From the NCBI GenBank assembly GCA_020852775.1, contig JADZAD010000281.1:1-11465 (forward strand): a DNA stretch of 11,465 nt, read 5' to 3'. The notes below the pieces were generated by a model, which was not told the DNA's origin, searched no databases, and was given only the letters and a program-made list of their open reading frames with translations. The stretch is from Anaerolineae bacterium (GTDB taxonomy: Bacteria > Chloroflexota > Anaerolineae > Aggregatilineales > UBA3940). Below are positions 1-4,888 of this stretch, one piece after another; the first letter of the stretch is position 1; every line of letters starts with the position of its first letter. The position numbers were made by a program, and so were the translations under genes.

Positions 1-342
1 ATCGACCCGCTCCGGGCGCTGATCCTGGGGATGATCCCGGACTGCCCCCCGGAGCGCGTGCTGGCGGTGGGTAACGCCGCCGGGGACGGGGCGCGCATCG
101 CTCTGCTCAACCGGGAGAAACGGGCGGAGGCGGCGGCTCTCTACCGCCGGCTGGAGCGCATCGAACTGCCCGTGCAGCCGGACTTCCAGGCGCAGTTTAT
201 GCTGGCGCTGGGCCTGCCGCACCGGGTCGATCCTTACCCGCATCTGGACGGCATCCTGCCTGCGCGGCAGCCCGACCCGCTGGCGCAGCGGCTGTACGGG
301 GATCATCCCCCTACGTTCCGGCTCAGGGAGGCAGCAGAGTGA
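1..342 (+). CDS. RACE/ASKHA-domain corrinoid activation protein, C-terminal end (5' truncated by window)
   Basis: The reading frame is open from base 1, so the gene starts before the window; about 113 C-terminal residues are visible. The segment AVGNAAGDGARIALLNREKR, followed by a helical stretch and an ELPVQPDFQAQF motif, resembles the C-terminal part of the DUF4445/RACE family (RamA-like). These are ferredoxin-fused ASKHA ATPases that re-reduce inactive Co(II) corrinoid proteins at the cost of ATP. The 2Fe-2S and ATPase parts would lie upstream and cannot be checked. The stop overlaps the next gene's GTG start by four bases (GTGA), so the two are translationally coupled. The coding DNA is very GC-rich (44 of the first 60 bases are G or C). 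The family call is from memory of the conserved C-terminal block. A related ASKHA protein with another role is possible. Confidence 0.75.
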   Translation: MDPLRALILGMIPDCPPERVLAVGNAAGDGARIALLNREKRAEAAALYRRLERIELPVQPDFQAQFMLALGLPHRVDPYPHLDGILPARQPDPLAQRLYGDHPPTFRLREAAE

Positions 343-956
343 ACGCGAAGGCCAACACGACCACGAACACCGCGATACTGACCTGCGGGTCGATCGTCCG
401 CGAGGTGATCGCGCTGCGCGACCGCCACGGCTGGCCCGCCGACGTCTGGGCGCTGCCCGCGCAGCTGCACGGTACGCCCCGCAAAATTCCGGCGGCGGTC
501 GAGAAGCGCCTGGCGGAGCTGCGCGAGCGCTACGAACACGTCGTGCTGGCTTACGGGGACTGCGGCACCAGCGGCGAACTGGACGAGGTGCTGGCCCGGA
601 TCGGCGTCCAGCGCGTGCCCGGCCTGCACTGCTACGAGATGTTCTCGGACGGGGCCTTCGAGGACATCCTGCACGAGGAGCTCGGGACGTACTTCTTCAC
701 CGACTTCATGGTGCGCCAATTCGATACCGTGCTGGTGCGTGGGCTGGGGCTCGACCGCTACCCGGAACTGCGGGACGTGTACTTCAAGGGCTATAAGCGC
801 GTGATCTACTTCGCGCAGGACCTCACCGAGGAGATGCGCAGCAAGGCCGAAGCCGCCGCCGCGCGGATCGGCCTGCCGCTGGAGATCCGCGAGCTGGGCA
901 TGGGCGCGCTGGAGCCGCGGCTGGTGGCGCTGATGGAGCAGATCGGCGCATCCTGA
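339..956 (+). CDS. DUF1638 family protein
   Basis: This 205-residue protein has the DUF1638 layout: an early TCGSIVREV motif, ADVWALPAQLH (residues 35-44) followed by P-RKIP, then AYGDCGTSG (71-79) and GLHCYE (95-100). Cys16, His44, Cys75 and Cys98 fall in the most conserved blocks and could bind a metal or cofactor, but this is inference. The biochemical role of the family is not established to my knowledge. It recurs beside corrinoid proteins, MttB-like methyltransferases and RACE activators, and here it directly follows a RACE-type gene. An AGGGAGG ribosome binding site at 325-331, seven bases before the GTG, supports the start inside the upstream gene's end. No signal peptide or membrane segment is seen. 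The gene is very GC-rich like its partner, which suggests one operon. Confidence 0.85.
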   Translation: MNAKANTTTNTAILTCGSIVREVIALRDRHGWPADVWALPAQLHGTPRKIPAAVEKRLAELRERYEHVVLAYGDCGTSGELDEVLARIGVQRVPGLHCYEMFSDGAFEDILHEELGTYFFTDFMVRQFDTVLVRGLGLDRYPELRDVYFKGYKRVIYFAQDLTEEMRSKAEAAAARIGLPLEIRELGMGALEPRLVALMEQIGAS

Positions 957-994
957 GAGCTACGCTGTGGCGTGACAGAAAGGAGCGTTCGGAC

Positions 995-2017
995 ATGACA
1001 GGCTCCGTCTGGCGCTGGCTGATCGCGCCGCTTGCGGTGGTCGCTCTGGCGCTGACTGGCTGCGCCAGCACTCTCCATCATATCACTGACTCCTACGTGC
1101 TGGGGGATGGCTTTGGCACAGATGTCTGTGCGTCATGGTCTCCCGTGGATGCTCATTTGCTCATCGCTGATTACGCTCACGAGCAAGTCCGACTGTACGA
1201 CGAGAATCTCGCAGAGACTCTGTCAATCAGCGGAATGCCATGTTGTAGACAACCTGTCGCCTGGTCACCCGATGGTCAACGTATTGCCTTTGGTGATATT
1301 GGAGTTACAGGGCCCACTAGAATCCGAATGGTTGATCTTGCGTCCGGTGAGGATGTTCCTATGAGCCAAGTCGTTGAAGATGGTTATGACGTAACTTGGT
1401 CGCCCGATGGAACCAAACTGGCACTGATGCGAAACAGAGGATCATTGTCAGGTATCTCAGATGCCATAGTAGTGGATAGTAGCAATCTTACTTCAATCGC
1501 CTCCTTCGAATTCACAGATCAAGTGTTGAGAGATGTTGAATGGTCGCCTGATGGAGCATATCTGGCAGCAGTATCAAACCAGGAGATTCGAGTGTGGATT
1601 ACAGATGGCTGGATGGTGATGTCCGGGAGAGACTTCAGAAACGCAACCTGGACTCAGGTAGCGTGGTCTCCCGACAGTAGTTCAATTGTAACCGGTGGAT
1701 GGGGTGGTCAGACCCAGGTCTGGAACCTTCTGCGGCTAGACATCGTACACGAACTTTCCCCGAACGAGCTGATACCGAACTTAGTTGGCAACGCAGTTAG
1801 CTGGTCGCCCGATGGTCAGTATGTGATCTCAGGTAACCTGGATGGCGCAATCTATTTCTGGGACAGTATAACTGGCGATCTCCGTTACGTTCTCGACGGG
1901 CACACGGGCTCGATCAACTGTCTGTCATGGTCTGTGGATGGCTATCGCCTTGCCTCAAGCAGCCTGAACGGCAGCGTCCGTATCTGGGATATGAGCCGCT
2001 ATCTGGACGCGCCGTAG
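995..2017 (+). CDS. WD40-like beta-propeller lipoprotein
   Basis: This 340-residue protein starts with a lipoprotein signal: basic Arg7, a hydrophobic run and the lipobox LTGC with Cys23. It should be exported and lipid-anchored outside the cytoplasmic membrane. The rest is a propeller. Seven WSPDG-type motifs can be counted: WSPVD, WSPDGQ, WSPDGT, WSPDGA, WSPDSS, WSPDGQ and WSVDG. Most are followed by a hydrophobic strand, and the last blade ends in GSVRIWD, so a closed seven-bladed ring is likely. No catalytic domain is attached; such propellers usually bind partners, and the ligand is unknown. AAGGAG at 980-985 supports the ATG. The signal peptide and the last about 130 bases are GC-rich, but the middle is much poorer in GC (24 of 60 bases at 1441-1500) with codons unlike the neighbours. 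Its stop lies 21 bases from the convergent methyltransferase stop. Confidence 0.9.
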   Translation: MTGSVWRWLIAPLAVVALALTGCASTLHHITDSYVLGDGFGTDVCASWSPVDAHLLIADYAHEQVRLYDENLAETLSISGMPCCRQPVAWSPDGQRIAFGDIGVTGPTRIRMVDLASGEDVPMSQVVEDGYDVTWSPDGTKLALMRNRGSLSGISDAIVVDSSNLTSIASFEFTDQVLRDVEWSPDGAYLAAVSNQEIRVWITDGWMVMSGRDFRNATWTQVAWSPDSSSIVTGGWGGQTQVWNLLRLDIVHELSPNELIPNLVGNAVSWSPDGQYVISGNLDGAIYFWDSITGDLRYVLDGHTGSINCLSWSVDGYRLASSSLNGSVRIWDMSRYLDAP

Positions 2018-2038
2018 CAAGGCCGCCGGGGGGGCGTC

Positions 2039-2764
2039 TCAGGCGGGCTTCCGCCCTGCGACCATGATCTCGTACTCATCCAGTTCCAGCGGGCGCCTGC
2101 CCCAGTTCCCGGCTGTGCCACCCCAGGTATGCAGCACCTCGAAGCCCACGAAGCGGAAGAGCAGCCGCAGTTCCGGCGCGGTGTAGCCCCGCTCTCGGGT
2201 TGGGATCTGTTCGCCCTTGATCTCAAACATACCGCTCTCGACCAGCGTCAGTGGATCGTACTTCCCGGCGGCGACGTCCTCAGGGCTGAACTGGCGGATG
2301 TGGCGCAGGGCGCTGAGTGCCGTCAGCAGGACAGGCGCACCCGGCCTGAGTGCAGCGTAGAGGTTCTGCAGAATAGCGTGATCGTGCTCGGCGGGGTCTT
2401 CCCCGGCACCCAGCAGGCCGAAGGCCCCTTCACACAGGCAGATCGCTGCATCGAAGCGCGTATCTGACTGATAGGCTGTGGCATCGGCCTGTACCCACTC
2501 GATCTGCACCCCGGCAGCGCTGGCAGATTTGCGGGCCTCGTTCAGCATATGCCCGCTCAGATCAACCCCGGTCATCCTGTAACCGCGCTTTGCCAGCTCG
2601 AGGCTGTGACGGCCCGTGCCACAGCCCATATCCAGGATCGCCATGCCGGGGCGCAGGCCCATCACCTCGACAAGGAAATCAACCTCCGCCAGGGTGCTGC
2701 GGGTGAAGATGTTCTCCATGTAGCTGGTGGCGTGCAGTTCAAAGAAACGTTCCCAGTCGTTCAT
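2039..2764 (-). CDS. class I SAM-dependent methyltransferase
   Basis: This 241-residue protein has a Rossmann methyltransferase core. Motif I is ILDMGCGTGRHS (residues 43-54) for SAM binding, the strand-2 acidic residue is in TGVDLSG (65-71), VQADA (91-95) is motif II-like, and FDAAICLCEGAFG (104-116) is the motif IV region. The N-terminal WERFF/Y...-like helices and a C-terminal part with YTAPELRLLFRFVGFEVL (194-211) are typical of the broad Methyltransf_11/25 group. The substrate cannot be read from sequence; small molecules or quinone/lipid intermediates are typical. The start is supported by AAAGGAG (minus strand, 2781-2775) ten bases upstream. It is transcribed divergently from the Crp/Fnr regulator across 142 bp and converges on the lipoprotein gene. 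A link to the sulfur module next door is possible but not shown. Confidence 0.9.
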   Translation of the reverse strand: MNDWERFFELHATSYMENIFTRSTLAEVDFLVEVMGLRPGMAILDMGCGTGRHSLELAKRGYRMTGVDLSGHMLNEARKSASAAGVQIEWVQADATAYQSDTRFDAAICLCEGAFGLLGAGEDPAEHDHAILQNLYAALRPGAPVLLTALSALRHIRQFSPEDVAAGKYDPLTLVESGMFEIKGEQIPTRERGYTAPELRLLFRFVGFEVLHTWGGTAGNWGRRPLELDEYEIMVAGRKPA

Positions 2765-2801
2765 GTCCCGGAGGCTCCTTTCGCTGAGTAACCGGAAACC
2801 A

Positions 2802-2830
2802 TTACCAAGTATACTAGCGGGTGGTATAAA
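2802..2830 (+). promoter_or_regulatory. candidate promoter for the Crp/Fnr regulator
   Basis: Within the 142-bp divergent gap (2765-2906), TTACCA (2802-2807, 4 of 6 to TTGACA) lies 17 bases before TATAAA (2825-2830, 5 of 6 to TATAAT). TGG directly before TATAAA makes an extended -10. A perfect palindrome AGTATACT (2808-2815) lies in the spacer. It also offers a TATACT -10 on the minus strand for the methyltransferase, without a convincing -35. The match is by eye to the sigma-70 consensus. Confidence 0.45.
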
Positions 2831-2891
2831 TCAGAATGTGCAGAATGGGGATGGCCCGGTTGCCAGCTCACCGGCTTTTCCCTGCTGTCTT

Positions 2892-2897
2892 TGAGGA
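2892..2897 (+). promoter_or_regulatory. ribosome binding site deciding the TTG start of the regulator
   Basis: TGAGGA lies nine bases before the TTG at 2907. No ATG or GTG in frame gives a full Crp/Fnr N-terminus with a comparable site, so the TTG start is preferred. The site overlaps TTGAG-GACA-ATCAC (2891-2904), which resembles an FNR-type dyad. Confidence 0.6.
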
Positions 2898-2906
2898 CAA
2901 TCACCC

Positions 2907-3581
2907 TTGCTTTCTCCAGAAACTTATCAGCATATTGTCCATGCAGTACCTCTTCTTCGGCGTGCTGACCCACCGTTAGCGCGTGAATTCCAGCAAGCCG
3001 CATCGTTTGTCCGCATCCCGGCAGGCAGAGACGTATTTGTCGCAGGCGACCGGGCCAGTGCGATCGCGCTGCTGGTCTCCGGCGTGGTGCGGGTCTACAA
3101 GATCGGCGAAACCGGGCGGGAGATCACTCTCTATCGCTTTGGCCTCGGCGAGTCCTGTGTGCTGACGGCAAATGCCATCCTCAGCAACCAGTCCTTTCCG
3201 GCCATTGCGACGGTCGAGCGGGAGGCAGAAGCGGTGCTGATCCCCGCTGATACCTTCCGTGATTGGGTGCGGCGGTCTGATCTGTGGCGCGATTTCGTCT
3301 TTGATATGCTCTCGCAGCGGCTCTCAACGGTGATGGCCGTGGTGGATGAGGTGGTGTTTCAGCACATGGATCGCCGTGTGGCCGCCCTGCTGCTGAAGCG
3401 GGCACAGGCGCAGAATCCGGTACGGATGACCCATCAGGAAATCGCGGCTGAGCTGGGCAGTTCACGGGAAGTGATCAGCCGCCTGCTGGCGGATCTGGAG
3501 AGTGCAGGTATTGTGCGGGCTGGGCGCGGTGCGATCGAGGTTCTGGATCACGCTGGTTTGCAGGCCCGGTCGTCTATGTGA
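2907..3581 (+). CDS. Crp/Fnr-family transcriptional regulator
   Basis: This 224-residue regulator has an N-terminal cyclic-nucleotide-binding-like barrel (about residues 28-118), a long dimer helix (about 120-155) and a C-terminal winged helix (about 158-215). The recognition helix SSREVISRLLADLESAG (185-201) carries Arg187-Glu188-x-x-Ser191-Arg192. The Arg, Glu and last Arg match the CRP residues that read GTGA, and Ser191 is as in FNR. The N-terminal iron-sulfur cysteines of FNR are absent. The only cysteine is Cys84 in GESCVLTANA. As I recall, related regulators beside DUF2892/rhodanese genes often have a second cysteine here, but this protein has Ala90. The barrel lacks a clear cAMP-binding Arg-Ser pair, so the signal is unknown; a redox or sulfur signal at Cys84 is an inference. 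It sits just upstream of the DUF2892-rhodanese genes, which it probably controls. Confidence 0.9.
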   Translation: MLSPETYQHIVHAVPLLRRADPPLAREFQQAASFVRIPAGRDVFVAGDRASAIALLVSGVVRVYKIGETGREITLYRFGLGESCVLTANAILSNQSFPAIATVEREAEAVLIPADTFRDWVRRSDLWRDFVFDMLSQRLSTVMAVVDEVVFQHMDRRVAALLLKRAQAQNPVRMTHQEIAAELGSSREVISRLLADLESAGIVRAGRGAIEVLDHAGLQARSSM

Positions 3582-3590
3582 CATTGTCAC
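3578..3590 (+). promoter_or_regulatory. candidate Crp/Fnr operator (13-bp palindrome)
   Basis: GTGACATTGTCAC is a perfect inverted repeat (GTGACA / TGTCAC around one central T) overlapping the stop codon of the regulator gene. Its GTGA half-sites fit the regulator's Arg-Glu-x-x-x-Arg recognition helix. The spacing GTGA-N5-TCAC is one base shorter than the E. coli CRP site, which counts against a classic CRP geometry. The arms are too short for an efficient terminator and no T-run follows. Confidence 0.5.
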
Positions 3591-3612
3591 CGACAGGACG
3601 CGGTTTCTCTTC

Positions 3613-3618
3613 TATGCT
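3613..3618 (+). promoter_or_regulatory. candidate -10 element for the DUF2892 gene
   Basis: TATGCT is a 4-of-6 match to TATAAT. A transcript starting about seven bases later (near 3625) would put the palindrome centre (3584) near -41, the position of class II Crp/Fnr activator sites. No good -35 is present, as expected for an activator-dependent promoter. An alternative -10, TATCAT, lies at 3624-3629. Confidence 0.35.
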
Positions 3619-3640
3619 CATCGTATCATTCAGATGCATT

Positions 3641-3646
3641 CAAGGA
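3641..3646 (+). promoter_or_regulatory. ribosome binding site deciding the GTG start of the DUF2892 gene
   Basis: AAGGAG lies eight bases before GTG 3655. The frame is open further upstream into the regulator gene, but the DUF2892 consensus begins right at this GTG, so the longer frame is not used. Confidence 0.75.
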
Positions 3647-3654
3647 GAGTCACC

Positions 3655-3858
3655 GTGAAACGTAACATGTCCAACGTCGATCGCATTATCCGGGCCGCAC
3701 TTGCCGCTGTGTTCGCCTATCTGTACTTCAGTGGCATTGTGCCTGGCGTTCTGGGTGTCGTGCTGGTCGTTCTAGGCGCAGTGTTCCTGCTTACCTCCTT
3801 TATCGCCTTCTGCCCGCTCTACCTCCCCTTCAAGATCTCTACCTACAGGAAGGGTTGA
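3655..3858 (+). CDS. DUF2892 small inner-membrane protein (YgaP membrane-domain-like)
   Basis: The 67-residue product begins MKRNMSNVDRIIRAAL, the usual opening of DUF2892 proteins. It has two membrane helices (about residues 13-27 and 30-51) and ends with FCPLY (52-56) and a short basic tail. DUF2892 occurs alone or fused to rhodanese domains, as in E. coli YgaP, a membrane sulfurtransferase. Here it is a separate gene before two rhodanese genes, so a membrane anchor or sulfur-transport role is likely but inferred. Many relatives end with a second cysteine after an IST-like motif; here IST is followed by Tyr, leaving Cys53 as the only cysteine. The GTG start has a strong AAGGAG site. A candidate Crp/Fnr operator lies 65 bases upstream. 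Confidence 0.85.
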   Translation: MKRNMSNVDRIIRAALAAVFAYLYFSGIVPGVLGVVLVVLGAVFLLTSFIAFCPLYLPFKISTYRKG

Positions 3859-3900
3859 TCCTGCTACTGGGAGAATACGAAGCGGTCATCGGGGAAAGAA

Positions 3901-3931
3901 ACGAGGCCGGGATGTGACATCCTGGCCTCGT
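3901..3931 (+). terminator. strong hairpin between DUF2892 and lipoprotein rhodanese genes
   Basis: ACGAGGCCGGGATG and CATCCTGGCCTCGT form a 14-bp stem with one G-T wobble and a three-base TGA loop. No T-run follows on the plus strand, so it is a partial terminator, a processing or mRNA-stabilising stem rather than a standard intrinsic terminator. On the minus strand it is followed by TTCTTTCCCC, so it could stop antisense transcripts. The 187-bp gap (3859-4045) otherwise holds only the next gene's ribosome binding site and a weak CTCTC/GAGAG hairpin near 4003-4019. Confidence 0.5.
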
Positions 3932-4045
3932 AAGTAATGGGAACAACCGGTCGTCAGTGTAGAGGATATCTGAGAAACAAACCATAGACCCAATGTGCTG
4001 GCCTCTCTTTTCAGGAGAGCCTCTCTCATCAGAAAGGGTTACTGA

Positions 4046-4456
4046 ATGTACCGACGTTTCCTGCCTATACTCCTTCTCTCTCTGATCGCCCTTCTGTCTG
4101 CCTGCTCTGCCCCGGCCTCCGATCAGACTGCCACCGGGCAGAACCAGCTCATCAATCCGGCGGCTTACGTAGATCAATTCGGCGCGGATACGACCTTCAG
4201 CCGGCACTTCCTCGTTGACGTGCGCACACCTGAGGAATTCGCCTCCGGGCATATTGCCGGGGCTGTGAATATCCCTGTCGAGGAACTCAGTGCGCATCTT
4301 TCTGAGTTCCCCACCGATCGCCCGACCGTCGTGTACTGTCGCAGTGGCAACCGCTCGGCGACGGCGGCCAGCCAGCTTGCCGCAAGCGGGTATGATGTCT
4401 ACGATCTTGGCGGGATCATCGACTGGTCTGCAGCCGGCTTTCCGGTGACTCAGTAG
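4046..4456 (+). CDS. lipoprotein rhodanese (extracytoplasmic sulfurtransferase domain)
   Basis: This 136-residue protein opens with a lipoprotein signal: Arg3-Arg4, a hydrophobic stretch and the lipobox LSAC with Cys20. A single rhodanese domain follows (about residues 35-134). It shows VDVRTPEEF (57-65), GHIAGAVNIP (68-77) and the active loop CRSGNRS with Cys98, then DLGGIIDW. A complete catalytic loop means persulfide transfer is plausible, carried out outside the cytoplasmic membrane. The substrate (thiosulfate, polysulfide or a protein persulfide) is not predictable. AAAGGG at 4033-4038 precedes the ATG by seven bases. The next rhodanese gene begins 11 bases after its stop, and the pair gives one sulfurtransferase on each side of the membrane. 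A role in single-domain protein binding rather than catalysis cannot be excluded. Confidence 0.9.
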   Translation: MYRRFLPILLLSLIALLSACSAPASDQTATGQNQLINPAAYVDQFGADTTFSRHFLVDVRTPEEFASGHIAGAVNIPVEELSAHLSEFPTDRPTVVYCRSGNRSATAASQLAASGYDVYDLGGIIDWSAAGFPVTQ

Positions 4457-4467
4457 GGGCTGATACG

Positions 4468-4809
4468 GTGATCTTTCTGCGCGCCCTGCTCGGTCAGGGT
4501 TTCAAGAGTGTTTCGATTGAAGACTATCGTGAATCGATCCAGAAGAGTGACCATGTGCTGGTAGATGTCCGTTCACCGGGTGAGTATCACCGTGGACACG
4601 TCAGCCGCGCTGTGAATATCCCTCTGGGCGATCTCGACTCACGGCTGGGCGAAATCCCGCGGGATAAGCCCGTCGTGGTGATCTGTGAATCCGGCAGCCG
4701 CAGCCGGCTGGGCGCTGCGACACTCGCCGAGCACGGCTTCAGAGACGTTCATGATCTGCGTGGAGGTACTGGCCTGTGGGCCAGCCGGGGATTGCCGCTT
4801 AAGCGGTAG
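4468..4809 (+). CDS. cytoplasmic single-domain rhodanese
   Basis: This 113-residue protein has no signal peptide and is almost entirely one rhodanese domain: VDVRSPGEY (32-40), GHVSRAVNIP (43-52) and the active loop CESGSRS with Cys73. It ends GLWASRGLPL, the usual last helix. The glutamate after the catalytic cysteine and a more basic C-terminus set it apart from its upstream paralogue, whose loop is CRSGNRS. The start is a GTG with a modest AGGGG site (4455-4459) overlapping the upstream TAG, 11 bases from the previous stop, so the two are co-translated. An alternative is a later start, but the preceding helix SVSIEDYRESI belongs to the domain. It is likely a GlpE/PspE-type sulfurtransferase working with the DUF2892 protein and lipoprotein rhodanese. 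Confidence 0.9.
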   Translation: MIFLRALLGQGFKSVSIEDYRESIQKSDHVLVDVRSPGEYHRGHVSRAVNIPLGDLDSRLGEIPRDKPVVVICESGSRSRLGAATLAEHGFRDVHDLRGGTGLWASRGLPLKR

Positions 4810-4830
4810 TTGATCGGGTTCAGGATCACA

Positions 4831-4855
4831 AACGGAGGGCCAGGTGCCCTCCGTT
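4831..4855. terminator. convergent hairpin terminator after the rhodanese genes and acyl-CoA ligase
   Basis: AACGGAGGGC and GCCCTCCGTT form a perfect 10-bp stem with a five-base loop. It is followed on the plus strand by CATCTTTCGTT, a weak T-rich stretch. It lies between two convergent stops (4809 and 4889) and probably serves both strands. Confidence 0.7.
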
Positions 4856-4888
4856 CATCTTTCGTTGCCCCGGTGACTTATGGGGGTT

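Noticed and set aside
3502..3654. Longer N-terminus for the DUF2892 protein (118 residues).
   Set aside because: The extra part overlaps the regulator gene in another frame and is not DUF2892-like. AAGGAG sits exactly before GTG 3655.
3856..3933. UGA at the end of the DUF2892 gene as a selenocysteine codon, with the 3901-3931 hairpin as SECIS (selB is in the window; readthrough would add about 24 residues).
   Set aside because: The hairpin starts about 43 bases after the UGA, too far for a bacterial SECIS, and the loop is only three bases. The protein already has a normal DUF2892 length, and the extension shows no recognisable pattern.
3839..4297. Minus-strand open frame of 152 codons across the lipoprotein rhodanese start.
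   Set aside because: It is antisense to a gene with a clear lipobox and rhodanese domain, and its product is low-complexity charged sequence without a family.
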